NCBI RefSeq assembly: GCF_900156375.1
Contig: NZ_FTNK01000007.1
Coordinates: 124,001-188,000, forward strand
Direction: 5' to 3'
Length of the DNA stretch: 64,000 nt
From: Paenibacillus macquariensis
Lineage (GTDB): Bacteria; Bacillota; Bacilli; Paenibacillales; Paenibacillaceae
A program made the translations under genes and the position numbers. Numbering within the stretch: position 1 is the stretch's first letter; every line of letters begins with the position of its first letter. The notes under the pieces were generated by a model that saw only the letters and a program-made list of their open reading frames with translations, searched no databases and was not told the DNA's origin. Shown in pieces: positions 1 to 7,627 of this stretch.

Positions 1-27
1 ATAACCAAAGTGTCTAATGTCGCTCAT
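1..27 (-). CDS. Start of a gene running off the left edge
   Basis: Reading leftwards, an ATG at 27-25 opens a frame of nine codons (MSDIRHFGY) to the edge of the window. A GGAAAG ribosome-binding-like stretch lies about 10 bases upstream (38-43), and a TATAAT-like hexamer lies near 60-65 on the same strand. This is the only evidence; nine residues do not allow a function to be assigned. Confidence 0.3.
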
Positions 28-320
28 CTCTATCACTCTTTCCTTATATGTCCTAAGAATATTATACTATATGCATGTCAAAATATACAACAATTTATTG
101 ACATAGTTCATAACTTATTTTATATGTTTTGACAAATACCATAACATATACTTAAACACTTATGACATATGATTCAAATAGTATACTTTCTGACATAGTG
201 AAAGACTGAACGAATCGTTCATGTATCCTTTTCATTAGAAACGTATGTAGTATGTGTTGTCTATTAGCTTTCAATCAGTACAGCCAGTGTTCACATAGAA
301 TAAACATCCATCGTCCATTG

Positions 321-655
321 TATCGTCATCAATTCGTAATCCTCGGCTAATGATCATAAACCCAATGTTCAAGCTGATTACTCATGTCATGTGTCTATGA
401 ACAAAGTCCTATCGTAACTTGTATCGTAATTCCTCATAAAACCTAGTAAACATAAGGATATTTTTAACGTTACGCATTCAAAACACATACATCGTAATTG
501 CTATCGTAATTAAAACAGTAAATCATCTAGAAAGGTAGTCATACCAAGGGTTTTAAGTATTTTTCAGCAAACTTTACATTTGTCTATTTTCCTTAAAAAC
601 GTTGATATTACTGGGTTTTGCATATATACTCATATCGTATCGTAATCGTAACAGA
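321..655. repeat. Cluster of TATCGTAAT direct repeats
   Basis: The 750 bases before the first plus-strand gene hold no convincing ORF but contain a recurring 8-9 base word, TATCGTAAT or a one-base variant, at about 321, 410, 422, 490, 502 and twice fused near 633-650. All copies are in the same orientation. They could be sites for a regulator or iteron-like sites; I cannot tell which. Further left, TGACATA/TTGACA words recur between 98 and 200, and an inverted repeat GAACGA-A-TCGTTC lies near 209-221. Confidence 0.5.
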
Positions 656-750
656 AATCGAGGAATGCAACACATATTTATTCATTTTAATGCATATTAA
701 TACATAACTCAAAGATATCTGATATGACTTTCTTGAATTAAAAATAGGGG

Positions 751-1575
751 GTGCTTACAATAGAAACTAAATTTATATATGTTTCATTGGGTATTACTGG
801 GTTTGGATTTTTAATGCTATTTTCTAATGCTGTATTTGGTTTTATATTAATTCTCATCGGTCTGTTTGGATTCACTTGTAGCTGTGCTTATTCATTACTA
901 TCCTTCAAAGGTACAATGGGAAAAATGAAGGTGTCTACTGAAAGAGCTTTTTCCACAGTCCCAGATTTCACTCCTACTAAGAAATATGTTTCTTCTTTTA
1001 ACGGAACTATCTTGGCAATTGACGAACATAGAAATAAAATAGTAGTCAGCGTAGCAAGCCATAACTACATATTTATTAATAAGAACATTAGAACTACTGA
1101 AGTTCTGATGTTTAACGGTCAGCTATCAAAGAGATCAAAGAGTGGTATGTTAGGTGGCGCAATTGTTGGAGAATTACTGGCTGGAAGTACAGGAGCCATT
1201 ATAGGTGGACTTTCTGCCAACAGAACTATCGAAACGACCACAAGAGGCATATTTCTAAAAATACTTATTGATGATATTAGAATGCCTACCTTTGAAATAC
1301 CCTTCTTCGTTAGTTCTAAGGAAGTATCTATTAAAGATTTCAAAGTTTCTAATGCAATCTCAGAAGCTAATAGATGGAACGATATTTTAATTAATTCATC
1401 CCAACAACCTACCGTTCCAACAGATTTAAAATTCGATGGTCTTAATGATGATACTGTTCAACGGAATCGGCACTATCTACAGGATGAGCTTAAAAAAATT
1501 GAGGAACTGTTAGAACTAAGAGAGATATCAAGTGATGAATATCAATCTATGAAGAATCGTCTAATTAGCAAATAA
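751..1575 (+). CDS. SHOCT-domain membrane protein
   Basis: The N-terminus has two hydrophobic membrane segments (about residues 8-24 and 28-50). The middle contains a Gly/Ala-rich stretch around residue 133 (GGAIVGELLAG) that may also touch the membrane. The last 30 residues (LKKIEELLELREISSDEYQ...) match the SHOCT motif, a short C-terminal domain found on many bacterial membrane and stress proteins and thought to mediate oligomerisation. Start choice is unusual: the frame opens after a TAG at 745-747, and the only in-frame standard start, GTG at 751, is itself the end of a strong AGGGGGTG ribosome binding site. The codon at the right distance is ATA at 760. Function unknown; membrane localisation and the SHOCT call are fairly secure. 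Confidence 0.75.
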   Translation: MLTIETKFIYVSLGITGFGFLMLFSNAVFGFILILIGLFGFTCSCAYSLLSFKGTMGKMKVSTERAFSTVPDFTPTKKYVSSFNGTILAIDEHRNKIVVSVASHNYIFINKNIRTTEVLMFNGQLSKRSKSGMLGGAIVGELLAGSTGAIIGGLSANRTIETTTRGIFLKILIDDIRMPTFEIPFFVSSKEVSIKDFKVSNAISEANRWNDILINSSQQPTVPTDLKFDGLNDDTVQRNRHYLQDELKKIEELLELREISSDEYQSMKNRLISK

Positions 1576-1700
1576 TATCTATTCTTATAAAATGACTAAG
1601 ACACATGAATTTTAAGCGTAGGAGTATTCACTTTTATTCAATCAAGTCATCTTCTCCTCCAATTGCTCTTTTTCACGTTAAATAAGTAAAAAGCAACCGA

Positions 1701-2213
1701 CTATATGCCAGTTGCTTCTCTCTCAACATAATATTTATTCGTCATATACCACGCCTTGCCTTCAACTGTATCTACTATTCCAACCTTCCTATCCATAAAC
1801 ACCAAGCTGTTACATTCCTTGCACGATGACTTTGTTCTGTATTTAGATAAACCTTCTTCATATGATGCTCCACATTTACAATCTACCTGAATCAATAGTC
1901 TTTCTTCGCTCTGCTGCCTGTATGCCACAGCCAACTGATTACTTCCATCTTCAACTTTGCTGCTTTCTACTATTGGCTGCGTTGGAACTATGTACTCTCT
2001 TTGCTCTGAACTATTATTATGAACCTTAAAATCTGCTACTAAATCCGAATTAAGTCCAAACCATTCCATACCTATCGCTGTTACATATTTTTTATTATTA
2101 CTATATGCTTCTATCCAATCCTTTATCTGCTCACCAGACAATGGGACAGTACCTTTCACACCACTATTTAATGTATACGTCATAATATGCAATACTTGAT
2201 CCACTTGACCCAT
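1701..2213 (-). CDS. Zinc-ribbon protein of unknown function
   Basis: This 170-residue soluble protein starts at an ATG 12 bases after a full GGAGGTG ribosome binding site. Its C-terminal half carries CKCG near residue 112 and CKEC near residue 132, a CxC...CxxC arrangement typical of a zinc ribbon. The N-terminal 60 residues (LSGEQIKDWIEAYSNNKKYV) look like a separate small helical domain. Zinc ribbons of this type often occur in phage and plasmid proteins that bind nucleic acid, but nothing here proves that. It lies in an AT-rich accessory block and is followed by a 100-base gap to the end of the convergent SHOCT gene. I do not recognise a named family. Confidence 0.7.
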   Translation of the reverse strand: MGQVDQVLHIMTYTLNSGVKGTVPLSGEQIKDWIEAYSNNKKYVTAIGMEWFGLNSDLVADFKVHNNSSEQREYIVPTQPIVESSKVEDGSNQLAVAYRQQSEERLLIQVDCKCGASYEEGLSKYRTKSSCKECNSLVFMDRKVGIVDTVEGKAWYMTNKYYVEREATGI

Positions 2214-2324
2214 ATAGCTTATCTACACCTCCGAACATCAATATACTACAGATAGATAGTTTTCACTATAGACGAAGGGATACGATGTCCAATCTATCAT
2301 CTCAGGTGCTGAATACACTTGAGC

Positions 2325-2507
2325 TTATTCTTTACCTATGAGCCTGAACACTCCTGAGATGAGTGAATATAGAGCAGCCAATGATATGAGTATGACAGCC
2401 CATGAGTAGCCTTGTACAGTGTATATGAGTGGCAATAGGATAATGAATAGAGAGAGTCTTAAGACACCTTCACGCTTCGACACAATACGTTTAGATTGAT
2501 TAGACAT
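2325..2507 (-). CDS. Small two-segment membrane protein
   Basis: The protein has 60 residues, with a short basic N-terminus (SNQSKRIVSKREG) and two hydrophobic segments (about residues 16-32 and 37-55), ending in a charged tail. An upstream in-frame TTG at 2516 overlaps the AGGAGG, so the ATG nine bases after AGGAGG (2507) is the natural start. The basic N-terminus suggests both ends lie in the cytoplasm. No family was recognised; such proteins are common in phage or plasmid regions as holin-like or accessory membrane proteins, but it has no specific holin signature. Confidence 0.6.
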   Translation of the reverse strand: MSNQSKRIVSKREGVLRLSLFIILLPLIYTVQGYSWAVILISLAALYSLISGVFRLIGKE

Positions 2508-2634
2508 TAGGTACAACCTCCTTTAGTTTAACGTTGACTATAAGCTATGTAATAATGTATTGTGTAAGGGAAAGAAAGACGGTGTTAGTTTCCGTCCTAT
2601 GTATCAATTAGGTTGATGAGCCTTGGATAGTGTT

Positions 2635-2676
2635 AGCGCTTTAGACTTTTACGAGAAGTCTTGGCGCTTTTCTTTT
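2635..2676 (+). terminator. Rho-independent terminator without an obvious upstream gene
   Basis: AGCGC (2635-2639) and AGACTT (2643-2648) pair with AAGTCT (2656-2661) and GCGCT (2664-2668), followed by a T-rich run to 2676. The T-run is on the plus strand, yet no plus-strand gene ends here. A TTGACT...TATTGT promoter-like pair lies near 2533-2560, so the 2570-2676 stretch could be a small RNA. Confidence 0.5.
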
Positions 2677-2730
2677 TGCGTTTCTTCTTCCTTGGTTTCT
2701 TGTTAGTATTCACATCAATTCTAATCCGAA

Positions 2731-3684
2731 TTAAGAAGTTTGATTTGCCTTCTGTATATGATAATTCGCTAGAAATTTAAAACCTTCTTTAGATGTCTGA
2801 ATTTGTTCATATTTAGCACCTGCTACTTTTACCTTTTCTAATAGTCCGTATGGTAGAAATTTAGGAGCAACCTCATAATACAGAGCTGTAAAACCTTCGC
2901 TATTGTTTGAACTGTTTGTTACTCCTACTGAGAAAAAATCAGCCCATTTAACAAAACATATTAGCAGACTCAATTCTTCTTCCGTTTCTGAAAGAGTTTC
3001 AGTCATTTGAATTTTTGTCTTACTCAATGTATTCTTCAATTCTTCATAATCCCAACCATTGATAAGATTATTCTGATTTTGTCGTTCCTTAAGTGTCTCA
3101 TTTTCAGTCTTGAACTTCGCATTTTCTTTCAACAATTTTGCATTTTCCTTCAAAGTATCCTCTACATTACTAATTTGGTCTGCTTTTACCCATCCAACTA
3201 ATTTATCATCTGATTCGAAATCTTTTAGTGACTCCATAACAACTATCTTTATATCCTTAAGATCCTCATAAGACCTAATTATATTCCCTAATACTTCTCT
3301 CTTAAAATCATTATACTTCTGATAATTTTCTCGTTCCATGTAATCAGGATTCACTTTTGCTTTCTCTATAAGCCTTGCTTCGTCAATCACTACAGCGAAT
3401 CTACGCTTTCCTATTTCACCTGCATAATCATATTCCCAGTGAGTGTAACTCTTTCCTGTCGCTTCATCTATGCTTCCATATCTACCACCAAGAATAAGCA
3501 TATACACATCTGATTCATCTATCCACCGCTTAATTGTTTCCTTTTGGCTTTGATCCCCAGACTTGAACAATTCCATCCCTGCTGGTATATGTCCAGAATT
3601 AAGAACGGCTGAAACAGCAGTCTGTCTTTCCTCGATCATATCCGTATATGTAGATGAAATGAAAACCTGTAGTTTCTTTTTCAT
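2731..3684 (-). CDS. DUF4062 domain protein with coiled coil
   Basis: The N-terminal 150 residues match the DUF4062 family: VFISSTYTDMIEERQ near residue 8, GHIPAGMELF, WIDESDVYMLILGGRYGS near residue 55, and SYTHWEYDYAGE. DUF4062 has a TIR-like fold and is usually joined to NTPase, WD40 or peptidase modules in proteins suspected of conflict or defence roles. Here it is followed only by a coiled coil (about 183-215) and a C-terminal segment of about 90 residues, so it is a stand-alone version. The ATG follows AAGGGGA at normal spacing. It lies alone between two non-coding stretches in a block of unknown genes. An antiphage or stress-sensing role is inference only; NAD hydrolysis cannot be assumed. 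Confidence 0.8.
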   Translation of the reverse strand: MKKKLQVFISSTYTDMIEERQTAVSAVLNSGHIPAGMELFKSGDQSQKETIKRWIDESDVYMLILGGRYGSIDEATGKSYTHWEYDYAGEIGKRRFAVVIDEARLIEKAKVNPDYMERENYQKYNDFKREVLGNIIRSYEDLKDIKIVVMESLKDFESDDKLVGWVKADQISNVEDTLKENAKLLKENAKFKTENETLKERQNQNNLINGWDYEELKNTLSKTKIQMTETLSETEEELSLLICFVKWADFFSVGVTNSSNNSEGFTALYYEVAPKFLPYGLLEKVKVAGAKYEQIQTSKEGFKFLANYHIQKANQTS

Positions 3685-3930
3685 ATGTATTCCCCTTTTG
3701 TATAATATTATCTATTTATTATACAACTATTGACAGTATCCGACATACACAAAAATAATTCACGTTTTATCAACCGCACCAAATGAAGGGCTGGCTCTAC
3801 ATTTATACCATTCACCATCGTACAAACTAATCAGTAAAACTTATATCTTCCATTTACGCTATCTTATAGAGGTAGCGGGAAAATTCCTTTTGCCTAAATC
3901 TGACTAATCCTTTACCACTAACCCATCAAC
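3685..3930. other. Non-coding stretch upstream of the DUF4062 gene
   Basis: I see no ORF with a ribosome binding site. The part just upstream of the DUF4062 gene (about 3690-3730, read on the minus strand) is very AT-rich with several TATAAT-like words and probably carries its promoter. Confidence 0.4.
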
Positions 3931-3956
3931 AAAAAAACGCCTTATCATAGGCGTAA
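3931..3956 (-). terminator. Terminator of a small-gene operon
   Basis: On the minus strand ACGCCT pairs with AGGCGT across a six-base loop and is followed by seven T (plus-strand A run at 3931-3937). It sits 12 bases after the stop of the 52-residue gene at 3968. Confidence 0.8.
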
Positions 3957-3967
3957 TTTGTCTATAT

Positions 3968-4126
3968 CTATCCACACATACCCTGCTCTTTAGTCTTACG
4001 TCTCAATCTTCTGATAGCTGTAAGTTGTTTACGAATCTCTAAACGTCTATATGTAGTAGTATCCTTTAACCCTGCTTCAATAATTAACTGTCTCCAAGTG
4101 TCATCGATTTCTTCATTATCCAACAA
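3968..4126 (-). CDS. Small basic protein, 52 residues
   Basis: A TTG at 4126 opens a frame reading LDNEEIDDTWRQLIIEAG, then a strongly basic helical part (YRRLEIRKQLTAIRRLRRKTK), and stops 12 bases before a terminator. GGGTGAG of the preceding gene's end serves as ribosome binding site, and the gap to the upstream 34-residue gene is six bases, so the two are probably co-translated. The acidic N-terminal and basic C-terminal halves suggest a DNA- or RNA-binding peptide, but no family is recognised. The start could also be the second TTG at 4123. Confidence 0.55.
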   Translation of the reverse strand: MLDNEEIDDTWRQLIIEAGLKDTTTYRRLEIRKQLTAIRRLRRKTKEQGMCG

Positions 4127-4132
4127 TGTCTC

Positions 4133-4237
4133 TCACCCTTCCTGTTCCACCTGTATAAGCATCCTTAAGCTAACCCAGTTGTCTCTCAACGTTTTAACAA
4201 ATAGCTTACCGTTAATAAGTCTTCCTGTTTTGTACAT
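4133..4237 (-). CDS. Very small protein, 34 residues
   Basis: The ATG at 4237 follows AGGAGAG with suitable spacing and encodes MYKTGRLINGKLFVKTLRDN then WVSLRMLIQVEQEG. A longer reading of the same frame into the upstream gene has no ribosome binding site and is less likely. It lies between the 157-residue gene (22 bases) and the 52-residue gene (six bases), all ending at one terminator. Function unknown. Confidence 0.5.
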   Translation of the reverse strand: MYKTGRLINGKLFVKTLRDNWVSLRMLIQVEQEG

Positions 4238-4259
4238 ATAACTCTCTCCTTTGCTATCA

Positions 4260-4733
4260 CTATTCAAATAAATAATTACTATCAATAAGTACAATTTCAC
4301 CATTTGCGTTTTTGATTTGAGCAGTAAATCCTTCTTTACCGTATTCAATCAGTATCAATTCAGATCCTATGTTCCAGAACAAATGATGCTCTACTGCTTC
4401 ACTGAATACTTCTGGTGCTCCTTGATGACGATACATACCGTTGATCAGTTCCATTTCTCCATCATAATCTTCCTCGAAGACTTCCACCCATTCAAATCTA
4501 CCTTGCGATGTATTTATGATTACTTCAGGATAGTGATGTCCTCCATCAGCTAAGTTATTGATATCAGTCCACGTTGCAGAACGGAATTCAAGTTGCGATT
4601 CAATAGCTTCTTTCTCAGAATGGAACAAATACTCTTCGTTTACTGTGCTACCACTGTCACATACTCTATCCGTGGGTACTGCTGCATAGTAAAGTGTTAC
4701 TTCTGGTTTATGATTTATTATTGCTGTTGTCAT
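4260..4733 (-). CDS. Hypothetical acidic protein, 157 residues
   Basis: A clear AAAGGAGAG precedes the ATG at 4733. The protein is soluble and acidic, rich in aromatic residues (for example FEWVEVFEEDYDGEMELING), with no membrane segment, signal peptide or metal motif. It is the first gene of a minus-strand unit of three that ends at the terminator at 3931, and its promoter (4867-4895) overlaps an operator of the divergent XRE regulator. That arrangement suggests the XRE protein represses this unit. I do not recognise the family. Confidence 0.7.
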   Translation of the reverse strand: MTTAIINHKPEVTLYYAAVPTDRVCDSGSTVNEEYLFHSEKEAIESQLEFRSATWTDINNLADGGHHYPEVIINTSQGRFEWVEVFEEDYDGEMELINGMYRHQGAPEVFSEAVEHHLFWNIGSELILIEYGKEGFTAQIKNANGEIVLIDSNYLFE

Positions 4734-4836
4734 ATGTATCTCTCCTTTGATTTAAAATTTGGTATCATGAAATAGTAAACTGTGGAAATATGTATACATT
4801 CCTATTGAGTGGTGTTATACTCATCCAGTAATCATA

Positions 4837-4888
4837 TACGTTTGTACGTATAATACCTTCAAATTCATATTAACCGTTTGTACGTATA
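4837..4888. promoter_or_regulatory. Twin operators and divergent promoter region of the XRE gene
   Basis: The 14-base word CGTTTGTACGTATA occurs at 4839-4852 and again at 4875-4888, exactly 36 bases apart. Each contains TACGTA, and the first extends into an inverted repeat TATACG-N6-CGTATA. Such paired palindromes next to a Cro/CI-type gene are typical repressor operators. Confidence 0.65.
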
Positions 4889-4895
4889 TTGTCAA
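4867..4895 (-). promoter_or_regulatory. Sigma-A promoter for the minus-strand unit
   Basis: On the minus strand TTGACA (4895-4890) and TAATAT (4872-4867) are separated by exactly 17 bases, a near-consensus vegetative promoter. The second operator copy lies inside the spacer, so a bound repressor would block polymerase. Confidence 0.65.
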
Positions 4896-4928
4896 CGTCT
4901 ATTTTTAATTCTCTTGGAGGTAATACTT

Positions 4929-5141
4929 ATGAAAATAGTGATCAAATTAAAAGAAGCCATGAAGACACGTGGAGTCACTCAATTACAATTAGCTGAAATG
5001 GCAAGTGTGAGACAGGCTGCCATTTCAGAGTTATGTAGAAACGCAAGGGAAGAGGTTAATTTGAATATGTTAAATAGAATTGCAATAGCCTTAAACATCA
5101 CAGACATCTCTGAACTAATGCAATTTGAAGAAACCGTCTAG
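4929..5141 (+). CDS. XRE/Cro-type transcriptional regulator, 70 residues
   Basis: Nearly the whole protein is one helix-turn-helix domain: TQLQLAEMASVRQAAISELC near residues 17-36 matches the XRE family. The start is the ATG at 4929, eight bases after TTGGAGG; the longer in-frame reading from 4878 lacks a binding site. It is transcribed away from the 157-residue hypothetical gene, with two operator-like repeats between them, so it probably represses both itself and the divergent unit, as in phage and plasmid control circuits. A bidirectional terminator follows its stop. Confidence 0.85.
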   Translation: MKIVIKLKEAMKTRGVTQLQLAEMASVRQAAISELCRNAREEVNLNMLNRIAIALNITDISELMQFEETV

Positions 5142-5172
5142 TACCTTTTGTTTGATTAACCAATACAACACA

Positions 5173-5206
5173 AAAAAAGCCTTGAGACAATTACTCTCAG
5201 GGCTTT
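5173..5206. terminator. Bidirectional terminator, copy 1 of a repeat
   Basis: AAAGCC and GAGA pair with TCTC and GGCTTT around a short loop, with A-run and T-rich flanks so that it can serve the XRE gene and the convergent 5224 gene. Almost the same 30-odd bases recur at 10420-10452. Confidence 0.75.
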
Positions 5207-5223
5207 AAGTTTGTAGCACGCTA

Positions 5224-5538
5224 TTATTCTCTTGTTTCAAATTGACTCAATTCGAAACTTCTAGCAAGAATATCATAAGGTATTTCCTTCCAAAAACTAG
5301 ACTTGAGAGACTCGTGTATATCAAATAGACAATATAATTTTTCCTCGTCAATATTATACACAATCTCTTTCACACTTGGGTTCAATTCTCCGTTTTCAGT
5401 TTCCCACAACCACGTGCTACTTCCTTGCTTAAATTTCATTCCTATTGTTGGCACAAATGGCAACTCCATTTCCTTAACATATCCACCAATAATCCTCTCT
5501 TGCTTGTCTACTACTCTAACAACTAAATTTACTATCAT
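5224..5538 (-). CDS. Hypothetical protein, 104 residues
   Basis: The ATG at 5538 follows TTGGAGATG. The sequence starts MIVNLVVRVVDKQERIIGGY and reads like a small beta-rich protein with a conserved-looking FVPTIGMKF motif near residue 29. There is no signal peptide, membrane segment or metal motif. It is the last of a run of small minus-strand genes (5224-6202) and ends just before the shared terminator. Function unknown. Confidence 0.65.
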   Translation of the reverse strand: MIVNLVVRVVDKQERIIGGYVKEMELPFVPTIGMKFKQGSSTWLWETENGELNPSVKEIVYNIDEEKLYCLFDIHESLKSSFWKEIPYDILARSFELSQFETRE

Positions 5539-5662
5539 ATGCTCATCTCCAATAATTTTAATTTAACAAATAAGATCATGTATCATTATGTATCTAAATA
5601 CCATATAGAGTTTATCTTCATAGTCCACATTCTGGGAAGGTACCTTAGTTTTTTTATAAATC

Positions 5663-5830
5663 TCACATTTCATTAATTCTAATAAGCCTAACAGTATGCT
5701 TTAAATACCATACTCCATCAACTTCAAGACCTCCATCCTTATCAATTCGTTCCCCTACAACGTACAATAATTTGTCATTGGTTTTCATTTTCAGTAGTGT
5801 TCCATCCATTAACTCAATAATTACTTTCAT
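5663..5830 (-). CDS. Small hypothetical protein, 55 residues
   Basis: The ATG at 5830 lies eight to nine bases after AAAAAGGAG. The product begins MKVIIELMDGTLLKMKTNDK and ends in HTVRLIRINEM. It looks like a small beta-barrel fold (two short strands, glycine turn, two strands), as in many phage-borne peptides, but I cannot name a family. It was missed by a simple length filter because of its size; the ribosome binding site is the main support. Confidence 0.55.
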   Translation of the reverse strand: MKVIIELMDGTLLKMKTNDKLLYVVGERIDKDGGLEVDGVWYLKHTVRLIRINEM

Positions 5831-5863
5831 CGTATTCTATCTCCTTTTTATGACTGAATCGTT

Positions 5864-6010
5864 TTAATCAAAAAAAGCTTGATGAACTGCAATAAAATCT
5901 TCTTTATAATCACTAATATCTTCAGATTCCTTGCCGACTAATATAGGTTTGGTTATGATTGCATCTCCAACTTTTTTCTTAATTATTTTTATATCAACAA
6001 TTTCTTCCAC
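5864..6010 (-). CDS. Small acidic protein, 48 residues
   Basis: A GTG at 6010, about ten bases after AAGGAG, opens MEEIVDIKIIKKKVGDAIIT and continues to a TAA at 5864. An overlapping ATG (6012 region) in another frame stops after six codons and is not used. Its genes upstream and downstream each have their own binding sites, with gaps of about 25-35 bases. Function unknown; start codon moderately certain. Confidence 0.5.
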   Translation of the reverse strand: MEEIVDIKIIKKKVGDAIITKPILVGKESEDISDYKEDFIAVHQAFFD

Positions 6011-6034
6011 TCATTATCATCTCCTTGTGAAAGG

Positions 6035-6202
6035 CTAATTTGATTTAATGTCATTTCCTTCTTCATCAATTTGTTTGCTTCCTCCACCAAATTCCCATCC
6101 GTTAGCCTCTACAAACTCAATGAACTTATCAAGAAAATCATCATGATCAACGTCTCCATCAGCAGCAAAAATTGCTCCACTAATTTCGATACCCTTTTTC
6201 AT
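6035..6202 (-). CDS. Small acidic protein, 55 residues
   Basis: The ATG at 6202 follows GAGGGAGAG. The protein (MKKGIEISGAIFAADGDVDH...) has the look of a small ferredoxin-like alpha/beta fold: a strand, an acidic loop, a helix DDFLDKFIEFVEANGW, then a glycine-rich turn. It is the first gene of the 5224-6202 run. No family recognised. Confidence 0.55.
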   Translation of the reverse strand: MKKGIEISGAIFAADGDVDHDDFLDKFIEFVEANGWEFGGGSKQIDEEGNDIKSN

Positions 6203-6424
6203 ACCATTCTCTCCCTCTCATAATAGACTCTTTCCATATTATGTTTCCAGAGGCGAATGCCTTTATCGGATTCATGCGGATAATTCTAAATAAGCGTCTT
6301 TCATTATTGGATTTCTTAATGATCCTGAAATACGCAACAATATACTTAATTTATGTTAGAATGTAAAATACAACATGGAAAAGTATACTAATTATAACAA
6401 AACAACTATCGGAGGCAATTTATT

Positions 6425-7444
6425 ATGTTTAACAAAATTACTAAAAGTTTATTATCTGTTGTTATTACATTAGCTCTAATCATTAGTATTACTCCTCAAT
6501 ACGTAGCAGCTGATTCTACAAGTCAAGGTTCTTTCTTCTATCCTTCATTCACTGCTAGTCTAGGGTCTAAAATGGACAATAGTTGGGATGTAGAAGAGCA
6601 AGCAGCTAGATTCAATTATAAATCAGGAGCAACTTATACTGCTGTTTCAGATAACAGTAAGGTTGTAAAAGTTACTGGAGCTAAAGTAGGTAAAGATGAA
6701 CTGTTCTCTAGAACTACTGGTAAAGTATTTATGACAGGTATGTCTACTGGTTCTGCTAATGTAACACTTAAAGAAACAATTAAAGATAAAACTAAATCTA
6801 TAGGTACTTTAAAAGTTAAAGTTGTTAATGCTGATATTGGTGCATTCAGTAACTTAAAACATGAGTTTGGTATTGGAACTCAAAGTAGTGAACTTAAGTT
6901 TAATAATAGAAATACAGATGCAATTTACACTTTCACTTCTAATAAGACGGGCTTGGCTTTTAACGTAAAAGATAGTAAGGATAAAAATAGTCCTTCTATA
7001 ATGATAACTGCTACAGAGTATGGCACTTATGTAGTTAGTGTATCTGAAACTTTTAATGGTAAAACTAAAAAGATAAAAGATATTACTTTCAATATCAAAG
7101 CTAGTGTAATTCCTGACTCCTTTACAGTAAAAGAAGCAGCTTTACATTCTAACGAACTTGTTAAGTATGCAGATGCTGATTACGAGTATGGTTTATATAT
7201 TCCTGGTCAAGATGTTTTCAAAGTAGGATACCAGGTTACTAATCACAATCCAGATAGTAAGATTAGTAATACTGATTACACTATATTTGCTGCTACAAGT
7301 TTTGAGAAACAAAAGATTGGTTCTTTATTCGCTAATAAGTCTGGTACTGTAACTGCTGAACTTTATCGTGTTCTTAAAACAGCAGAAAATGATAGTGAAG
7401 CTGAATTTATTAAGAAAGTAACAGTAACATTTAAACTTAATTAA
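6425..7444 (+). CDS. Secreted protein with bacterial Ig-like repeats
   Basis: A typical signal peptide (MFNKITKSLLSVVITLALII, cleavage likely after VAA near residue 29) leads into a mature part rich in Thr, Ser, Lys and Asn. The stretch TYTAVSDNSKVVKVTGAKVG followed by GSANVTLKETIKDKTKSIGT has the rhythm of a BIG_2-type Ig-like domain, and a second similar unit follows near residue 170. There is no LPXTG or SLH anchor, so it is probably released. CGGAGG precedes the ATG by a normal distance. It is the only exported plus-strand gene in this block and is followed by a long perfect inverted repeat. Ligand and role are unknown. Confidence 0.75.
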   Translation: MFNKITKSLLSVVITLALIISITPQYVAADSTSQGSFFYPSFTASLGSKMDNSWDVEEQAARFNYKSGATYTAVSDNSKVVKVTGAKVGKDELFSRTTGKVFMTGMSTGSANVTLKETIKDKTKSIGTLKVKVVNADIGAFSNLKHEFGIGTQSSELKFNNRNTDAIYTFTSNKTGLAFNVKDSKDKNSPSIMITATEYGTYVVSVSETFNGKTKKIKDITFNIKASVIPDSFTVKEAALHSNELVKYADADYEYGLYIPGQDVFKVGYQVTNHNPDSKISNTDYTIFAATSFEKQKIGSLFANKSGTVTAELYRVLKTAENDSEAEFIKKVTVTFKLN

Positions 7445-7457
7445 TAATTAAATTAAC

Positions 7458-7515
7458 AATATGGTATCTGCGACGTTAAATTATATACAAAGGTTGTTTT
7501 CGCAGATACCATATT
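7458..7515. terminator. Perfect 16-bp inverted repeat after the secreted-protein gene
   Basis: AATATGGTATCTGCGA at 7458-7473 is repeated perfectly in inverse at 7500-7515 with a 26-base loop. It begins 14 bases after the stop of the secreted protein. There is no run of T, only ATTCTTGTT, so it may be a terminator, an mRNA-stabilising stem, or a protein-binding palindrome. Confidence 0.5.
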
Positions 7516-7627
7516 ATTCTTGTTACTAGACAGCAATCCTATTAGTTTGTCTTCCACTTACTAACCTTCTTTCGTGTACAGTTTGTGGCAATTGCTCTTT
7601 ACTCTGTTTAAAATGGATCTTTCATCA

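Noticed and set aside
4878..4928. Longer N-terminus for the XRE regulator
   Set aside because: The extension lacks a binding site and overlaps the promoter/operator region; the ATG at 4929 follows TTGGAGG.
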